DNA from: UBA6022 sp038319685 | GTDB taxonomy: Bacteria > Patescibacteriota > Saccharimonadia > Saccharimonadales > Saccharimonadaceae | DNA: 64,000 bases | Assembly (NCBI GenBank): GCA_038319685.1 | Contig: JBBQDN010000005.1 | Span: 1 to 64,000, forward strand | Direction of reading: 5' to 3' | Part shown: positions 17,557 through 26,388 of the stretch, piece by piece | How positions within the stretch are numbered: position 1 is the stretch's first letter | Layout: every line of letters begins with the position of its first letter | Notes under the pieces: model-generated | The model's input: the letters and a program-made list of their open reading frames with translations, nothing else | Database searches by the model: none | What the model was told of the DNA's origin: nothing | Translations under genes and position numbers: made by a program

Positions 17557-18627
17557 ATGCGATTACTCGAATATGAAGCAAAGACAATCCTCCGAGAATA
17601 TAACATCCCGGTTCCTGACGCGCTTGTTGTGACGAAACAATTCACTCCTGAATTACAATTCCCTGTCGTTCTGAAATCTCAGGTCCCGACGGGTGGTCGC
17701 GGCAAAGCAGGTGGCGTTGTTCGGGTAAATACGCCGGACGAAATGACGCCGACAATTGATCGTATTTTTGCACTGACGATTAACGGTTTTGTGCCGAGTG
17801 CGATCTTGGCCGAGCAGACCATTGCTATTAAGACAGAACTCTACCTGTCCCTGTTTATTAACCGTGACCTGGGTCGTATCGAATTGATGGCACATACAAG
17901 AGGTGGGGTGGAGGTAGAGCGAGAGACGGAATTTGGAATATGGAAGGTAGAAGGTGGCAAAGAGTCAGCCGAGCTACTAGGTCAAAGACTGGCGGAGTAT
18001 TATGAATTACCAGATCAAACATTCGCCCTTCAGGACCTTATTCAAAACCTCATGACATGTTTTATCAAAAATGATGCCACGCTGCTTGAGATTAATCCGT
18101 TGGTTTTGACGGATGATCATGAACTTTTAGCGGCTGATTGTAAAATGGAATTAGATAACGCTGCACATTTTCGTCACCCTGAATGGAATTTTGAGGATAC
18201 TGTCGTAAATAGTAACTTCGTTGAACTCGATAAAAACGGTACTGTCGCGACGATCGCCAACGGAGCTGGCCTGGCTATGGCAACAGTCGATGCCGTCAGT
18301 GCGATCGGATTACAACCCGCTAACTTCCTTGATATTGGAGGTGGGGCAAGTAGTGAAACGATCCTGGGAGCATTTCATAGAATTATGGAATTGTCAGATA
18401 TTAAGGTGATTGTCATTAATATATTTGCCGGGATTACTCGTTGTGACGAAGTCGCACGGGCAATCATTGTCGCGAGGAAACAGATACCCACCCTGCCACC
18501 TCTATGTATACGACTGGCTGGAACTAACTTTGAACAGGCAGTGGCAATCCTATCAAAAGAAGGTATCCCTACGCTTGCAACTCTCAACGAATGTCTAATA
18601 TCAGCCCAGGAGATCGTTCATGGATAA
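17557..18627 (+). CDS. sucC: Succinate-CoA ligase (ADP-forming) beta subunit
   Basis: With the alpha subunit it interconverts succinyl-CoA + ADP/GDP + phosphate and succinate + CoA + ATP/GTP. Seen: ATP-grasp segment KSQVPTGGRGKAGGV, EINPLVLTDDHE (metal/nucleotide site), NGAGLAMATVDAV, FLDIGGGAS, and FAGITRCDEVARAI at the subunit-contact end. 356 residues, somewhat shorter than the usual 385-390. A TAGTAT box at -12 to -7 from the ATG suggests a leaderless message. The base composition looks richer in GC than the flanking surface genes, which may point to acquisition. It overlaps sucD by 8 bases. Confidence 0.9.
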   Translation: MRLLEYEAKTILREYNIPVPDALVVTKQFTPELQFPVVLKSQVPTGGRGKAGGVVRVNTPDEMTPTIDRIFALTINGFVPSAILAEQTIAIKTELYLSLFINRDLGRIELMAHTRGGVEVERETEFGIWKVEGGKESAELLGQRLAEYYELPDQTFALQDLIQNLMTCFIKNDATLLEINPLVLTDDHELLAADCKMELDNAAHFRHPEWNFEDTVVNSNFVELDKNGTVATIANGAGLAMATVDAVSAIGLQPANFLDIGGGASSETILGAFHRIMELSDIKVIVINIFAGITRCDEVARAIIVARKQIPTLPPLCIRLAGTNFEQAVAILSKEGIPTLATLNECLISAQEIVHG

Positions 18628-19486
18628 TACATTACTCACTGCAACGAACGTGATTATTCAGGGCATTACAGGTGCACAGGGCGCATTTCATACCGCGAGT
18701 ATGCGCGCTGCAGGGACAACTATCGTCGCGGGGACATCCCCGAATAAGGCTGGTGAGTTTGTCGACGGTGTGCCGGTGTATGATTCAATTGCCTCTATAC
18801 AAAAAGATTTCACGGTCGACACGAGTATTATCTTCGTCCCTGCACCTCATGCCAAAGCTGCGCTTATCGAAGCAATTACCGCCAAGATTCCCCTAGTCGT
18901 CTGTATTACCGAGGGTATTCCTGTTCACGATATGATTATCGTAAAAAAGATGGCAAGGGAAGTGGGCGTCACATTAATTGGGCCTAACTGTCCCGGAATT
19001 TTACTCCCCGGAGTTCACAAACTAGGCATTATCCCCACGTATATGGGTTTGCCGGGATCGGTCGGGATCGTCAGCCGATCAGGTACCCTAACCTACGAAG
19101 CAGCTGCGGAACTGACCGCACGTGGGATCGGACAAAAATATATTATCGGTATTGGTGGTGACCGAGTCCGTGGAACCGACTTTATTGACTGTTTAGCATT
19201 ATTCGAAAGTGATCCCGAGGTGAGTTCAATTGTATTAATCGGTGAAATTGGTGGCGATAGCGAACAACAGGCCGCTACCTACATTAAAACATCAGTTACA
19301 AAACCGGTGTATGCCTATATCGCAGGTAACTGCGCACCTGTCGGTGTCCAGTTAGGACATGCGGGTGCGATACTCGGCAGTGAAACAGAGTCGGCAAAAA
19401 GTAAAACCAGCGCTCTGCGACACGTAGGCGTGACGACAGCCGAAACCATTACGGATCTTATTAATTCTGTATTAATTAATAAATAA
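18620..19486 (+). CDS. sucD: Succinate-CoA ligase (ADP-forming) alpha subunit
   Basis: CoA-binding and catalytic subunit, 288 residues. Seen: GITGAQGAFHTASMRAAG (Rossmann CoA site), GTSPNKAG, ITEGIPVHD, GPNCPGI, VGIVSRSGTLTYEAA, GIGGDRVRGTDF, GEIGGDSE, and GHAGAILGS with the histidine that is phosphorylated in this family. All key motifs are intact, so the enzyme should be active. Its start overlaps the end of sucC, a usual arrangement. No other citric-cycle gene is in the window. Confidence 0.92.
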   Translation: MDNTLLTATNVIIQGITGAQGAFHTASMRAAGTTIVAGTSPNKAGEFVDGVPVYDSIASIQKDFTVDTSIIFVPAPHAKAALIEAITAKIPLVVCITEGIPVHDMIIVKKMAREVGVTLIGPNCPGILLPGVHKLGIIPTYMGLPGSVGIVSRSGTLTYEAAAELTARGIGQKYIIGIGGDRVRGTDFIDCLALFESDPEVSSIVLIGEIGGDSEQQAATYIKTSVTKPVYAYIAGNCAPVGVQLGHAGAILGSETESAKSKTSALRHVGVTTAETITDLINSVLINK

Positions 19487-19500
19487 TATACAATTAGGAC

Positions 19501-20466
19501 ATGTCGTCATTTATCTCTATTGTTGTGCCACTATATAATGAGCAGCTCGGCATCACCTCTTTTCACAAAAGTCTTGTGAAAACATTGATCACTATTCCTG
19601 ATATTACCTACGAAATCATTTATTGCGATGACGGCAGTACCGACAATACGCTAGAGGTTATCACGAGTCTCGTAAAGAAAGAAGGATTCGTTCGAATCAT
19701 TTCCCTATCAAGGAATTTTGGCAAAGAATACGCACTAACAGCCGGTATTCATAACGCCAACGGCGATGCAATCGTCATGATCGATGGTGACGGTCAACAC
19801 CCGGTTGAATTACTGGGAAGTTTTATACAAACATGGAAAGATGGTGCTCAGATTGTCGTAGGTGTACGAAAAAGTCACACTAGGTTGCCCCTTCGGGTAC
19901 GTTTTAATTCATGGTTATTTTATAGTTTATTCAACCGGATTACGCGTCAAAAACTCGTTCCTAGTTCAACCGACTTTCGATTAATTAATTCTGATGTACG
20001 GTCTGCTTTTTTGAAACTTCAAGAATCAAATAGAATTACGCGTGGACTTATAGATTGGCTTGGGTTTAAACCAGCCTATATATCCTTTGTCGCGAATGAA
20101 CGTCAGTTTGGTAAACCTTCATATGACACACGTCAACTTATCGAACTGGCGATTAATAGCTTTATATCGCTCAGTCCTAGGCCTCTTTATATATTTGGAT
20201 ATGTTGGTATTGTTATATCTATTCTGAGCGCAATTTTAGGATGTAGTGTTATTATTGAACAATTCTTGTTGCATGATCCGTTATATTGGCATTTTAGTGG
20301 GACTGCAATGTTAGGTATCGTGATACTTTTTCTGGTTGGTATTGTTTTGATGTCACAAGGAGTTCTTTCGTTATATGTTTCACATATTCATACCCAAAGT
20401 AAACGACGACCTTTATATATTGTTGATTACAAGCATTCCATTGGTATAGATGAACGTGATAATTAA
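19501..20466 (+). CDS. GT2 glycosyltransferase, polyprenyl-phosphate sugar type
   Basis: 321 residues. GT-A domain at the N-terminus: VVPLYNEQ, CDDGSTDNTLEV, LSRNFGKEYALTAG, IDGDGQHP (DxD-like metal site) and STDFRLIN. Two membrane segments follow (about 235-257 and 265-290), as in GtrB/ArnC/DPM1-like enzymes that load a sugar on polyprenyl phosphate at the inner face. It overlaps the GtrA gene downstream by 17 bases; such GT2 + GtrA pairs usually make and flip a lipid-linked sugar. Paralog of the enzyme at 23489. Confidence 0.88.
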   Translation: MSSFISIVVPLYNEQLGITSFHKSLVKTLITIPDITYEIIYCDDGSTDNTLEVITSLVKKEGFVRIISLSRNFGKEYALTAGIHNANGDAIVMIDGDGQHPVELLGSFIQTWKDGAQIVVGVRKSHTRLPLRVRFNSWLFYSLFNRITRQKLVPSSTDFRLINSDVRSAFLKLQESNRITRGLIDWLGFKPAYISFVANERQFGKPSYDTRQLIELAINSFISLSPRPLYIFGYVGIVISILSAILGCSVIIEQFLLHDPLYWHFSGTAMLGIVILFLVGIVLMSQGVLSLYVSHIHTQSKRRPLYIVDYKHSIGIDERDN

Positions 20467-20857
20467 ACTGTTTCGTACGAATCAGCTGTTTCGTTACTTT
20501 CTTATTGGTGGCCTGTCATTTGCTGTAGAAATGGGGATCTTATTTACCCTACGATATGTCTGTCACTTTTCTCCGGTTGTGTCGGTTGGTATTAGTTTTT
20601 GGGTTGGGTTCTCGGTCGCATATATATTGCAAAAAGTTATCGTATTTAAAAGCACTGACTATTCTAAAAAAGTCATTGCCAAACAAGTGACACTGACGTT
20701 ACTTCTTGTTGCGTGGAATTATATTTTTACACTCACCGTCGTTCATTTACTTGAATCGGTTTTTTCGGTTATTATTATCAGGACGGTAGTTATTATAATG
20801 ACGACGACATGGAATTTCTATATATATAAGATAATCTTTAAATCAAAGACTGATTAA
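20450..20857 (+). CDS. GtrA-family membrane protein
   Basis: 135 residues, four hydrophobic segments, beginning LFRYFLIGGLSFAVEMGILFTL as in the GtrA family and ending WNFYIYKIIFK. Members are thought to flip polyprenyl-phosphate sugars across the membrane. It overlaps the GT2 gene upstream, and the fusion gene at 20859 begins one base after its stop, so the three form a tight operon. Confidence 0.82.
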   Translation: MNVIIKLFRTNQLFRYFLIGGLSFAVEMGILFTLRYVCHFSPVVSVGISFWVGFSVAYILQKVIVFKSTDYSKKVIAKQVTLTLLLVAWNYIFTLTVVHLLESVFSVIIIRTVVIIMTTTWNFYIYKIIFKSKTD

Positions 20858-20858
20858 C

Positions 20859-23441
20859 ATGCGCTATCGTAAGAAAAAGACATTTTTTGAAAAATATATA
20901 ACACCCGTATATACTTCTCGTAATTTCCCTGTCATGTACCTGCTTGTAAGTATTGGCATACTGGTGTTCACGACGATCCTCTGGTCAATTCTAGGAGCAA
21001 TAATTAACCTCGGCAATGCTGATAGTAGCGTAAATCCACTATTATTTGAAAGCTCATCCACCTTTCACGGTGCAAGCCTTCCTGAGCAACATACTTTCCT
21101 ATTTAAACAGCCGCTGTTTTTACTTATTAAATTTCTAGGTGCAAATGATATAGCGTTTATCGTTAGCACGGTACTTATAGTCCTACTTACTATAGGTACG
21201 CTCGCCTATCTCATTTCTCGGATTGAACGACGACCCGTCGTACTAGCGACAATATACCTCGCCCTGGCGCTCTGTTTACTACTCACCCCGACCGAACCAT
21301 ATGCAGGATCTTTACTGCCAGTTAACCTAGCAATGCTTGCGACAAGAAATATTGAATATGTCGTATTGATTGCTGGATTATTACTCGTTATACGATCGGG
21401 TGGTATTCGAACAAAACAATTTATCTATTCCTGTCTGGTATTTGCGGCTTTATTTGCAAGTGACAGACTATTTTTAGGACTCAGTCTCGGTGGAGCTGTG
21501 GCTATGAGTATTGTCTACCTTATTGGCCGCAAAAAGCCACTTTTGAATCTATCTCTTCGTTGGGCGTTCGCGTCGATACTAGGTTATATGATTTCCATGG
21601 GTGTTATTTTTGTGCTGCAAATCACGCATATCATCACTATCGGCAGTTCTGCCGGAAGTAGCCCATACTCATTTGTATCTTCATTAAAGGATGGGACGCT
21701 GGCGATTATTTATGGGTTTTTGGGTATTTTTACTAATTTTGGAGCAAATCCGGTTGTCGATATTCGTGTCGCGGCGTCCATTCCTAGCGAGTTTTTCCAT
21801 AGAATGATGAGTTTAAACGGTGTCGTTTTTGTTATCACAATCTGTATTACTCTACTTATCCTCGTTAGTATGGCTATAGTATTTATCCGAAGTCTGAAAT
21901 CGGAAAAGAAGAAAGTAATTCGCTACCCTAACCAGGCTGTCAGTCTGTCTCTTTTACTGTTTTTTACAACCCTTATTGCCGTCGTGCTATTTGTGAGCAC
22001 AAACCATTACTACCCTGTTGATTCTCGTTATTTGACGATTGTTTTATTCGCTGGTTTCATCGCCTTTCCAACTTATCTCCGGGGAGTGCGACTAAAGCGT
22101 ACTCGTATCATTTTGTGTGGCTGTGTTATTACATTGGGAATTGTTTTAGGAAGCTTTATTGCTGTTGATAATTTCAATACATCGATCATAACGATGAATA
22201 CTGTAGTAACCCGTAATGAACGCATAATACAGACAATTAATAGTCATCCAGGAACGACACTTATTGGTGACTACTGGCGAGTTATTCCTATTAAACAAAA
22301 GAATCAAGGACTTGGCATAGTCCCGCTCGAAGACTGTTTTACGCCGCGAAAAGCACTGACAAGTAGTACCTGGCAGTTAGATATATCTCATAAAAGCTTT
22401 ACCTATTTACTATCACTTGACGCAACAAGCCCCGCCTACCCACACTGTACGCTCGATCAAGTCGTAAAAGAGTACGGACGACCGAATAGTAGTAGTGTTA
22501 TTCAAGGATCACTCGAACACCCACAGGAGTTATTGCTTTTTTATGATGGTGGTATTCACAAAAATCAACCTTTGGCAGTCACCTCACCAACTCCAAGTAC
22601 TGTTGTGCCCAAGAATTTAGCTGATGTTAAAAAACGTGTTTGTAACAACCAAACAATTATGAATTTTTCTGCTCATGAAGATGATGATATTCTTTTTATG
22701 AATCCCGATCTATTGCATGATATAAAAAAGGGAAGTTGTATACGAAGTGTTTATTTTACCGCAGGTGATGCTGGTGCTGATAATAATTATTGGACGGGTC
22801 GGCAAAAAGGTACACAGGCCGCATATGATAGTATGCTCGGCAAAAATGACCAGGTCTGGATTGATCAGATTATACGATTACCGAGTGGTCAGTTCGCAAC
22901 CATATCTAACCCTAGTGGGAATAGTGCAATATCGTTATTGTTTCTCCATATACCTGATGGAAATATGAATGGAAACGGGTTTGCGAGCACACGACACGAA
23001 AGTCTGGGTCGGCTTTATTCATCGCACATACCATTAATACGTACCGTCGATAACAGCTCTACGTACACACGTGAACAACTAATAAACACTTTGGTTTCCC
23101 TGATGCAATTTTACACCCCTGAGTCCATACGATCTCAGAGCGCTGATAAGAGCGGGCAATTCATAGACCATAGTGACCACACAAATGTCGCATATTTCAC
23201 AACGGATGCATACACCATTTATACACAGGCTATGGAGATAAAACCTCAAATAGTGTACTACCTGGGCTATCCTGTTCATAGTCTGCCTGGAAATGTGTTT
23301 GATGAAGATTTAATAGAAAAAACGAAGGCTTTTGAGGCGTTTGGACGGTATGATAACGCCGTATGTCATAGTTCGGTAGAATGTGATACCAAATCAGTAT
23401 ATGGCTTTTACCTTCGAAGGCAATATATCCGTGATCACTAG
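20859..23441 (+). CDS. Polytopic membrane protein fused to a PIG-L/LmbE deacetylase domain
   Basis: 860 residues. Residues about 20-435 hold roughly ten membrane segments, laid out like GT-C glycosyltransferases or lipid-sugar transport proteins. After a loop (about 440-590), a PIG-L-type domain occupies about 595-860: FSAHEDDDILFMNPDL is the zinc motif (usual form PHPDDE), TAGDAG, and DHSDHTNVAY is the second metal site (about residue 770). Such domains remove N-acetyl groups from sugar amines. By its place after GT2 and GtrA, it may transfer and deacetylate an exported amino sugar; this is inference. The fused architecture is unusual. Confidence 0.78.
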   Translation: MRYRKKKTFFEKYITPVYTSRNFPVMYLLVSIGILVFTTILWSILGAIINLGNADSSVNPLLFESSSTFHGASLPEQHTFLFKQPLFLLIKFLGANDIAFIVSTVLIVLLTIGTLAYLISRIERRPVVLATIYLALALCLLLTPTEPYAGSLLPVNLAMLATRNIEYVVLIAGLLLVIRSGGIRTKQFIYSCLVFAALFASDRLFLGLSLGGAVAMSIVYLIGRKKPLLNLSLRWAFASILGYMISMGVIFVLQITHIITIGSSAGSSPYSFVSSLKDGTLAIIYGFLGIFTNFGANPVVDIRVAASIPSEFFHRMMSLNGVVFVITICITLLILVSMAIVFIRSLKSEKKKVIRYPNQAVSLSLLLFFTTLIAVVLFVSTNHYYPVDSRYLTIVLFAGFIAFPTYLRGVRLKRTRIILCGCVITLGIVLGSFIAVDNFNTSIITMNTVVTRNERIIQTINSHPGTTLIGDYWRVIPIKQKNQGLGIVPLEDCFTPRKALTSSTWQLDISHKSFTYLLSLDATSPAYPHCTLDQVVKEYGRPNSSSVIQGSLEHPQELLLFYDGGIHKNQPLAVTSPTPSTVVPKNLADVKKRVCNNQTIMNFSAHEDDDILFMNPDLLHDIKKGSCIRSVYFTAGDAGADNNYWTGRQKGTQAAYDSMLGKNDQVWIDQIIRLPSGQFATISNPSGNSAISLLFLHIPDGNMNGNGFASTRHESLGRLYSSHIPLIRTVDNSSTYTREQLINTLVSLMQFYTPESIRSQSADKSGQFIDHSDHTNVAYFTTDAYTIYTQAMEIKPQIVYYLGYPVHSLPGNVFDEDLIEKTKAFEAFGRYDNAVCHSSVECDTKSVYGFYLRRQYIRDH

Positions 23442-23488
23442 TTTAGTGCAGATCTATTAATAGCCTACGTGGTATTATAAGAGTATAT

Positions 23489-24430
23489 ATGAAAAAGATT
23501 TCATTACTAATCCCTGCGTATAACGAACAGGAAGTCATCCGTGCACTTTATGAACGATTAGGGATGCTTGCAGAAAAAACACCAGATTATGATTTCGAGT
23601 TTTTGTTCGTCAATGATGGTAGCCGTGATAAAACGCTTGAAATAATTAAAGCGTACGCTGAAAAAGATAGGCGTATTGCTTATGTGAATCTATCTCGTAA
23701 TTTCGGCAAGGAAATTGCGATGATCGCTGGACTTGATCATGTATCGGGTGATGCAACCGTTATTATCGACGCTGATCTCCAGGACCCACCAGAATTAATC
23801 CCTCAGATGATCGAGTTTTGGGAACAAGGCTACGATGATGTGTATGCTCGCCGTAGTAGCCGCAAGGGTGAAACTTGGTTTAAAAAAGCCACGAGTACAT
23901 TATTTTATAAAATACTCCAAAAATCGACGAATATTCCGATCCAACGTGATACCGGTGATTTCCGATTACTTAGTCGCAGGTGTGTCGAAGCGCTCAAGAC
24001 AATTCGTGAATCACAGCGCTATACAAAGGGATATTTTAGCTGGATTGGCTACAAGAAAAAAGAAATTACCTATGTTCGTGATCCGCGTTTGGCTGGTGAA
24101 AGTAAATGGAATTATTTTAAACTCGTTAATCTTGCTATTGATGGAATTGTATCTTTTACAACAGTACCCTTACGTTGGTCGACGATTTTAGGTATTATCA
24201 CCTCCGTTCTTGCCTTTATATATATCATTTATCTCGTTATCCGCACAGCCCTGTTTGGAACTGACCTGGCCGGCTACCCTTCCATGATGGCTGTCATCCT
24301 ATTTCTGGGTGGTATTCAGCTGCTTTCTATCGGTATTATCGGTGAATATGTTGGAAGAATATTCAATGAGACCAAGAATCGACCTCTGTATTTTGTCGAA
24401 GAACTCCATAAAAGTGGCAATAAAAAATAA
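23489..24430 (+). CDS. GT2 glycosyltransferase, polyprenyl-phosphate sugar type
   Basis: 313 residues. Seen: LIPAYNEQEVIRALYERL, FVNDGSRDKTLEI, LSRNFGKEIAMIAGLDH, IDADLQDPPELIP (metal site) and RDTGDFRLLSRR, followed by two membrane segments (about 235-257, 268-290) and a short tail. Same family as 19501 and similar to bactoprenol glucosyl/GlcNAc transferases. A TGG-TATTAT extended -10 box (23473-23478) lies about 11 bases before the ATG, so the message has almost no leader. Its stop overlaps the start of the next GtrA gene. Confidence 0.88.
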   Translation: MKKISLLIPAYNEQEVIRALYERLGMLAEKTPDYDFEFLFVNDGSRDKTLEIIKAYAEKDRRIAYVNLSRNFGKEIAMIAGLDHVSGDATVIIDADLQDPPELIPQMIEFWEQGYDDVYARRSSRKGETWFKKATSTLFYKILQKSTNIPIQRDTGDFRLLSRRCVEALKTIRESQRYTKGYFSWIGYKKKEITYVRDPRLAGESKWNYFKLVNLAIDGIVSFTTVPLRWSTILGIITSVLAFIYIIYLVIRTALFGTDLAGYPSMMAVILFLGGIQLLSIGIIGEYVGRIFNETKNRPLYFVEELHKSGNKK

Positions 24431-24836
24431 AGCACAAAAAGGCAGATTTGCCGTTGTTGGCATTGCCAATACAATCATTGATTTTGGGGTACTATTCACT
24501 CTTAAAATAGCAGGTTTGCCAGAAATACCAGCTAATATCGTATCGACCTTTACTGCATTTTGTTTTAGTTTTTTTGCGAACAAAAACTACACGTTTAAAA
24601 CATCTGGAACTAATGTTGCACGCGAACTAGGATTATTTATACTGGTCGCACTGACAGGAGCCTGGGTTATACAATCACTTGTCTTAGCGGGTATGCTATC
24701 TGTCCTCTCACCTCTCCATTTATCTGAATTAATCACGCTGTTTATCGCAAAAATTATCGCTGTTGGTGCGGGACTAATATGGAGCTATGTGATGTATTCG
24801 CGGGTAGTATTTAAAAGCAAAGAAACTACTGTATGA
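24414..24836 (+). CDS. GtrA-family membrane protein
   Basis: 140 residues with four hydrophobic segments: KGRFAVVGIANTIIDFGVLFTL at the N-terminus and WSYVMYSRVVFKSK at the end match the GtrA family. I place the start at GTG 24414, giving a 17-base overlap with the GT2 gene, exactly as in the 19501/20450 pair; a start at ATG 24309 would add 35 residues read inside the GT2 gene and is unlikely. The end overlaps the next gene in an ATGA junction. Probably flips the product of its GT2 partner. Confidence 0.78.
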   Translation: MAIKNKAQKGRFAVVGIANTIIDFGVLFTLKIAGLPEIPANIVSTFTAFCFSFFANKNYTFKTSGTNVARELGLFILVALTGAWVIQSLVLAGMLSVLSPLHLSELITLFIAKIIAVGAGLIWSYVMYSRVVFKSKETTV

Positions 24837-25930
24837 GCCATATTGCGATCGATGCACGAATCATTAAGTCGTCGACGGGTCGCTATGTCGAAAGATTATT
24901 ACATTACTTACAAAAAATTGATCATGAGAATAACTATACAGTTTTAATTCGTTCCAAAGACAAAGATTTTTGGAAACCATCATCACCTAATTTTAAAATT
25001 GTTATTGCAGATTTTGACGATTATTCGTTCGGTGAACAGATAGGATTCAAACGATTACTCGATTCATTATCACCTGATCTGGTTCATTTTTGCATGCCGC
25101 AGCAACCTATATCGTACCGAGGTAAAAAAGTCACGACTATTCATGATTTAATACTGCTAAAAACATATAATTCCGACAAAAACTGGTTTATATTCCATAC
25201 TAAACAATTCGTTGGCCGGTTTGTTTTTAAACGAGTCGCTAGATCAAACAACCATATACTATCCCCCACTAAATTCACAAAAGACGATATTTTGAAATTT
25301 GTTTCCGTGCCATCGGATAAAATTACGATCACGTGTGAATCAGCAGATGTTATTAAAAGTAAACAAACTCCTTACAAGCACCCGTTTAAAACATACATCA
25401 TGTATACTGGTTCGCAAAGTGATTATAAAAACATCAAACGACTAGGTGATGCACACCAAAAACTACTAGTGACTCACCCAAATCTTGGCCTCATTTTAGT
25501 GGGTAAAAAAAACGATAGTGCACTAATTAACGAAGCATATTTCATGAAAAAAGGCTATAAAAATATTCATTTCACTGGGTTTGTATCGGACGAAGAATTA
25601 GCTTGGCTATATAGCAACACCGAAGCATACATATTCCCGTCGCTTATGGAAGGGTTTGGACTGCCTGGACTCGAGGCAATGGGATACGGCGCACCGGTCG
25701 TTAGTAGTAATACAACCTGCCTACCGGAAGTATATGGGGATGCAGCGCATTACTTTAACCCACTTAGTATTAGTTATATTGCATCATCTATTAAGGACGT
25801 CATTGATAATAAAGTACTTAAAAAATCACTGATTAAAAAAGGCTACGAACAGTTCAATAAATATTCATGGGAACGAATGGCGAAGCAAACTCACCAGGTA
25901 TATATAGATGTGTTACAAAATAAGACTTAA
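24833..25930 (+). CDS. GT4-family glycosyltransferase
   Basis: 365 residues. Seen: IDARIIKSSTGRYVERLL at the N-terminus, TIHDLILL, YTGSQSDYKNIKRLGDA opening the sugar-nucleotide domain, and EGFGLPGLEAMGYGAPVVSS with the E-x7-E motif. It ends the plus-strand glycan block and converges on jag, overlapping it by 4 bases with no room for a terminator. Its start overlaps the GtrA stop (ATGA). Probably mannosyl or related transfer; substrate not readable. Confidence 0.85.
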   Translation: MSHIAIDARIIKSSTGRYVERLLHYLQKIDHENNYTVLIRSKDKDFWKPSSPNFKIVIADFDDYSFGEQIGFKRLLDSLSPDLVHFCMPQQPISYRGKKVTTIHDLILLKTYNSDKNWFIFHTKQFVGRFVFKRVARSNNHILSPTKFTKDDILKFVSVPSDKITITCESADVIKSKQTPYKHPFKTYIMYTGSQSDYKNIKRLGDAHQKLLVTHPNLGLILVGKKNDSALINEAYFMKKGYKNIHFTGFVSDEELAWLYSNTEAYIFPSLMEGFGLPGLEAMGYGAPVVSSNTTCLPEVYGDAAHYFNPLSISYIASSIKDVIDNKVLKKSLIKKGYEQFNKYSWERMAKQTHQVYIDVLQNKT

Positions 25931-26388
25931 GAACTTTTTTGCGCAATAATAATACGACGCTCACGACCTTCACCTTCAGAAAAGGTACGAATGTCATCAT
26001 ACTCACTGGCAACATGATGAACAATCCGTCGATCGGCTGCGTTAAGGTCGGCTATATATGAGTCACCGGTCGTGCGTACACCTTCGATCCATTCACGGGC
26101 TTTTTCGGCTAGTTTTTCAGCACGTTGTTTTTTGTAGTCGGCAACATCAACATTAACGCGTGCAACGACTGCTTCGTTATTGCGAAGTGTCGTCGAGATA
26201 AGATACTGAATACTCCGAAGTGTTTCAGCATTACGACCAATCAGTAGACTATTATATTCACTAGTCGGAACAGATAGTTCGATAACGTCCTCCTGGCAAC
26301 TTGCCGTTACTTCAAGATTGACACTAAAAAATGACAAAATATCTTCGAGGTATTTCTTTGCAAAATCAATTGATGCTTGTTGATCCAT
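25927..26388 (-). CDS. jag: Jag/SpoIIIJ-associated KH-R3H RNA-binding protein
   Basis: 153 residues: KH-like part (LLIGRNAETLRSIQYLISTTLR, about 50-72) followed by an R3H domain (LNAADRRIVHHVASEYDDIRTFSEGEGRERRIIIA). Known as KhpB/Jag/EloR, an RNA-binding protein linked in Gram-positives to cell elongation. It shares its boundary base with yidC (one-base overlap), the usual rnpA-yidC-jag order. The start follows the yidC stop immediately. Confidence 0.9.
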   Translation of the reverse strand: MDQQASIDFAKKYLEDILSFFSVNLEVTASCQEDVIELSVPTSEYNSLLIGRNAETLRSIQYLISTTLRNNEAVVARVNVDVADYKKQRAEKLAEKAREWIEGVRTTGDSYIADLNAADRRIVHHVASEYDDIRTFSEGEGRERRIIIAQKSS

